Part shown: positions 62,635 through 64,000 of the stretch, piece after piece
Layout: each line of letters begins with the position of its first letter
Numbering within the stretch: position 1 is the first letter of the stretch
From: Atherinomorus stipes
Taxonomy: Eukaryota > Chordata > Actinopteri > Atheriniformes > Atherinidae
DNA: 64,000 nucleotides
Direction of reading: 5' to 3'
Assembly (NCBI GenBank): GCA_023101725.1
Contig: JALJCO010009025.1
Coordinates: 124,001 to 188,000 of the forward strand
Notes under the pieces: model-generated
Databases searched by the model: none
What the model saw: only the letters and a program-made list of their open reading frames with translations
Told to the model about the DNA's origin: nothing
Made by a program: the position numbers and the translations under genes

Positions 62635-63837
62635 TAGGGTTGCCACCCATCCCGTAAAATACAGAATCATCCTTTAATTGACAATAAAATGTTGCGCCCC
62701 GTATTGAACCAATACGGGGCACCATTTGTTCCGTATTTCCATAAATTTCAAACACTCATGTCTGTCACACACATATAAACATTGAATTTAGTATTAATAA
62801 GCAGAATAAAACAGGAAATTTTAAAGCCAGCAAAAACCAGCGGGATCCAGCAGGATCCTCCAGGATCCCGTGTCCCTGCCTGCCTGTGCGCCTGCATGTG
62901 TTGCTGTCACGCGAGCTCCTCACTCCATCCACACCTTTTAAAAATGTCCACACTTGAATCTCCAGCATGTTCTCAAAAGTGAAAACGCTTGCAAAAGAAA
63001 ATATGTGAGTGGGAACAGGCCCATCCTTGGCTGGACAGGGTCAATGGAGATGATGAAGAAAACTGTAAAATATGTCGACGAGTGTTTTCTGTGGCATGCT
63101 GTCCAAACGTGCTACTTTGTTTTATTATAAAGTTCGGCCCTTCACCCTGGCGAATCGCTTTGATCCACTTCTTCCTTAGTATCATTTCAGTCGGGAATCC
63201 ATGAAAACTTAAGTAGGGTTGGCGTTGTTTATTCGATTTACATTGGATTGGGACATTGGATTCAGCTATTGTTGAACTAGCCCAGAAGAGGAAACGCTTA
63301 AATTCGACAAGTTCTGGAAACCAGAACACGAAGCATGATAATCCCCTATAGATCACTTTAACAGTTACATTCAGTTCTTAATGTATTTCCTAGGTTTATA
63401 TTTTAAGTTAATTGTTGCACACTCCACACAAACAGATCTCCTTTGGGTGTTCGTGTCACGTGATGTGTGCATGACAGTATCTCATTAATTAGGTTTTATT
63501 GATAATGCAATAACTAAGTTTTGTGCTTAGGGCACTTTGTTATATATTTTTTCCTCATTTATTTTAAATAGGAATGGATGTAATTGCAATGTATGTAGCC
63601 TAAATAACGGCACTTTCTATACAACAATGTTGCATAAACAATGTGTTCATTGCAGCATTTCAAGCTTGAAGTGTCACCAATTGTTTTATTGATCACTCCT
63701 AAAAACACTGGTGCAAAAAAAAAAAGCATACCACTGCTGTGGCGGGCCACAGTGCGGGTATCGGCCTGTGGTGATCATGGCCCCGATGAGCTATGGTAGG
63801 TGTCCCTTATTTTTTTTTCTGAAAGGCGGCAACCCTA
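62635..63837 (+). mobile_element. hAT-like transposon with BED zinc-finger remnant
   Basis: The ends are TAGGGTTGCCACCC and, inverted, GGCGGCAACCCTA. The 8-bp flanks CCACAGAG (62,627-62,634) and TGACAGAG (63,838-63,845) match at 6 of 8 positions, as for hAT elements. Confidence 0.75.
62989..63204 (+). pseudogene. BED-type zinc-finger fragment of hAT protein
   Basis: WEQAHPWLDRVNGDDEENCK and ICRRVFSVA have the spacing of a BED finger (aromatic HPWL, then CxxC). The rest of the finger and the transposase domain are not in frame, so this is a remnant. Confidence 0.6.
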
Positions 63838-63847
63838 TGACAGAGAT

Positions 63848-63920
63848 ATGCCTTTGGCTGACTGGTTAGCACACATGACTTTCATCTAGGAGTCTGGGGA
63901 TCAAAGATCAAATCCTGCCT
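63848..63920 (+). repeat. tRNA-like SINE head remnant
   Basis: TTGGCTGACTGGTTAGCAC resembles an A box, and GATCAAATCC a B box, 40-50 bases apart. Likely a tRNA-derived SINE rather than a working tRNA. Confidence 0.4.
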
Positions 63921-64000
63921 GGGCCCTTGTTGTGTACCTTGCCACATTCTGGCATTGTCAAAGTTTGAACCTGCGTATATGTTGCCACACAAAGATATGC

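Overview
This 64 kb window is teleost fish genomic DNA. Most of it is one large gene on the minus strand, cacna1h, which encodes the pore-forming subunit of the low-voltage-activated (T-type) calcium channel Cav3.2. The fish assignment rests on the transposon content (Tc1/mariner, hAT and PIF/Harbinger-like elements, a Rex3/RTE-type LINE tail, L2-type LINE tails) and on several very short introns (74-93 nt). The Cav3.2 assignment, rather than Cav3.1 or Cav3.3, rests on the [13 protein letters not shown] motif in the IS3-S4 region, on the domain III and IV sequences, and on the [10 protein letters not shown] motif in the C-terminus.

I traced 32 coding exons (numbered 2-33) plus a candidate 5' untranslated exon 1. 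All the junctions keep the reading phase. The first coding exon lies at 49.5-49.8 kb and the last recognisable one at 4.39-4.60 kb. The protein has four six-helix domains with selectivity-filter residues E, E, D, D, which is the T-type pattern. About 1,815 codons are present, and the distal C-terminus continues past position 1. Intron 2 (41,806-49,512) is a minor-class AT-AC intron: its donor starts ATATCCTT, it has a TCCCTTAAC branch site, and its acceptor is CAC.

The introns carry microsatellites, long G or C homopolymers and many decayed transposons. These include a Tc1-derived element at 19.9-20.5 kb with a second copy upstream of the gene at 52.7-53.2 kb, hAT-like MITEs at 20.5, 22.9 and 29.3 kb, a transposon with internal tandem duplication at 36-37 kb, and an AGTATACTT-rich inverted-repeat element at 0.4-1.8 kb.

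Upstream of cacna1h (52.2-64 kb) the DNA is transposon-dominated. It holds a broken Tc1-like transposon set between TA microsatellites (54.7-56.4 kb), a PIF/Harbinger-like MITE with a TAA target duplication (56.9-57.4 kb), and a GC-richer stretch (57.4-58.6 kb). Next is a 2.85 kb inverted-repeat transposon (59.07-61.92 kb) that holds a split C-terminal coding remnant, a nested MITE and an L2 LINE fragment. Last is a hAT element with a BED-finger remnant (62.6-63.8 kb). Splice-like segments on the plus strand flank the 2.85 kb transposon and could belong to an undescribed transcript.
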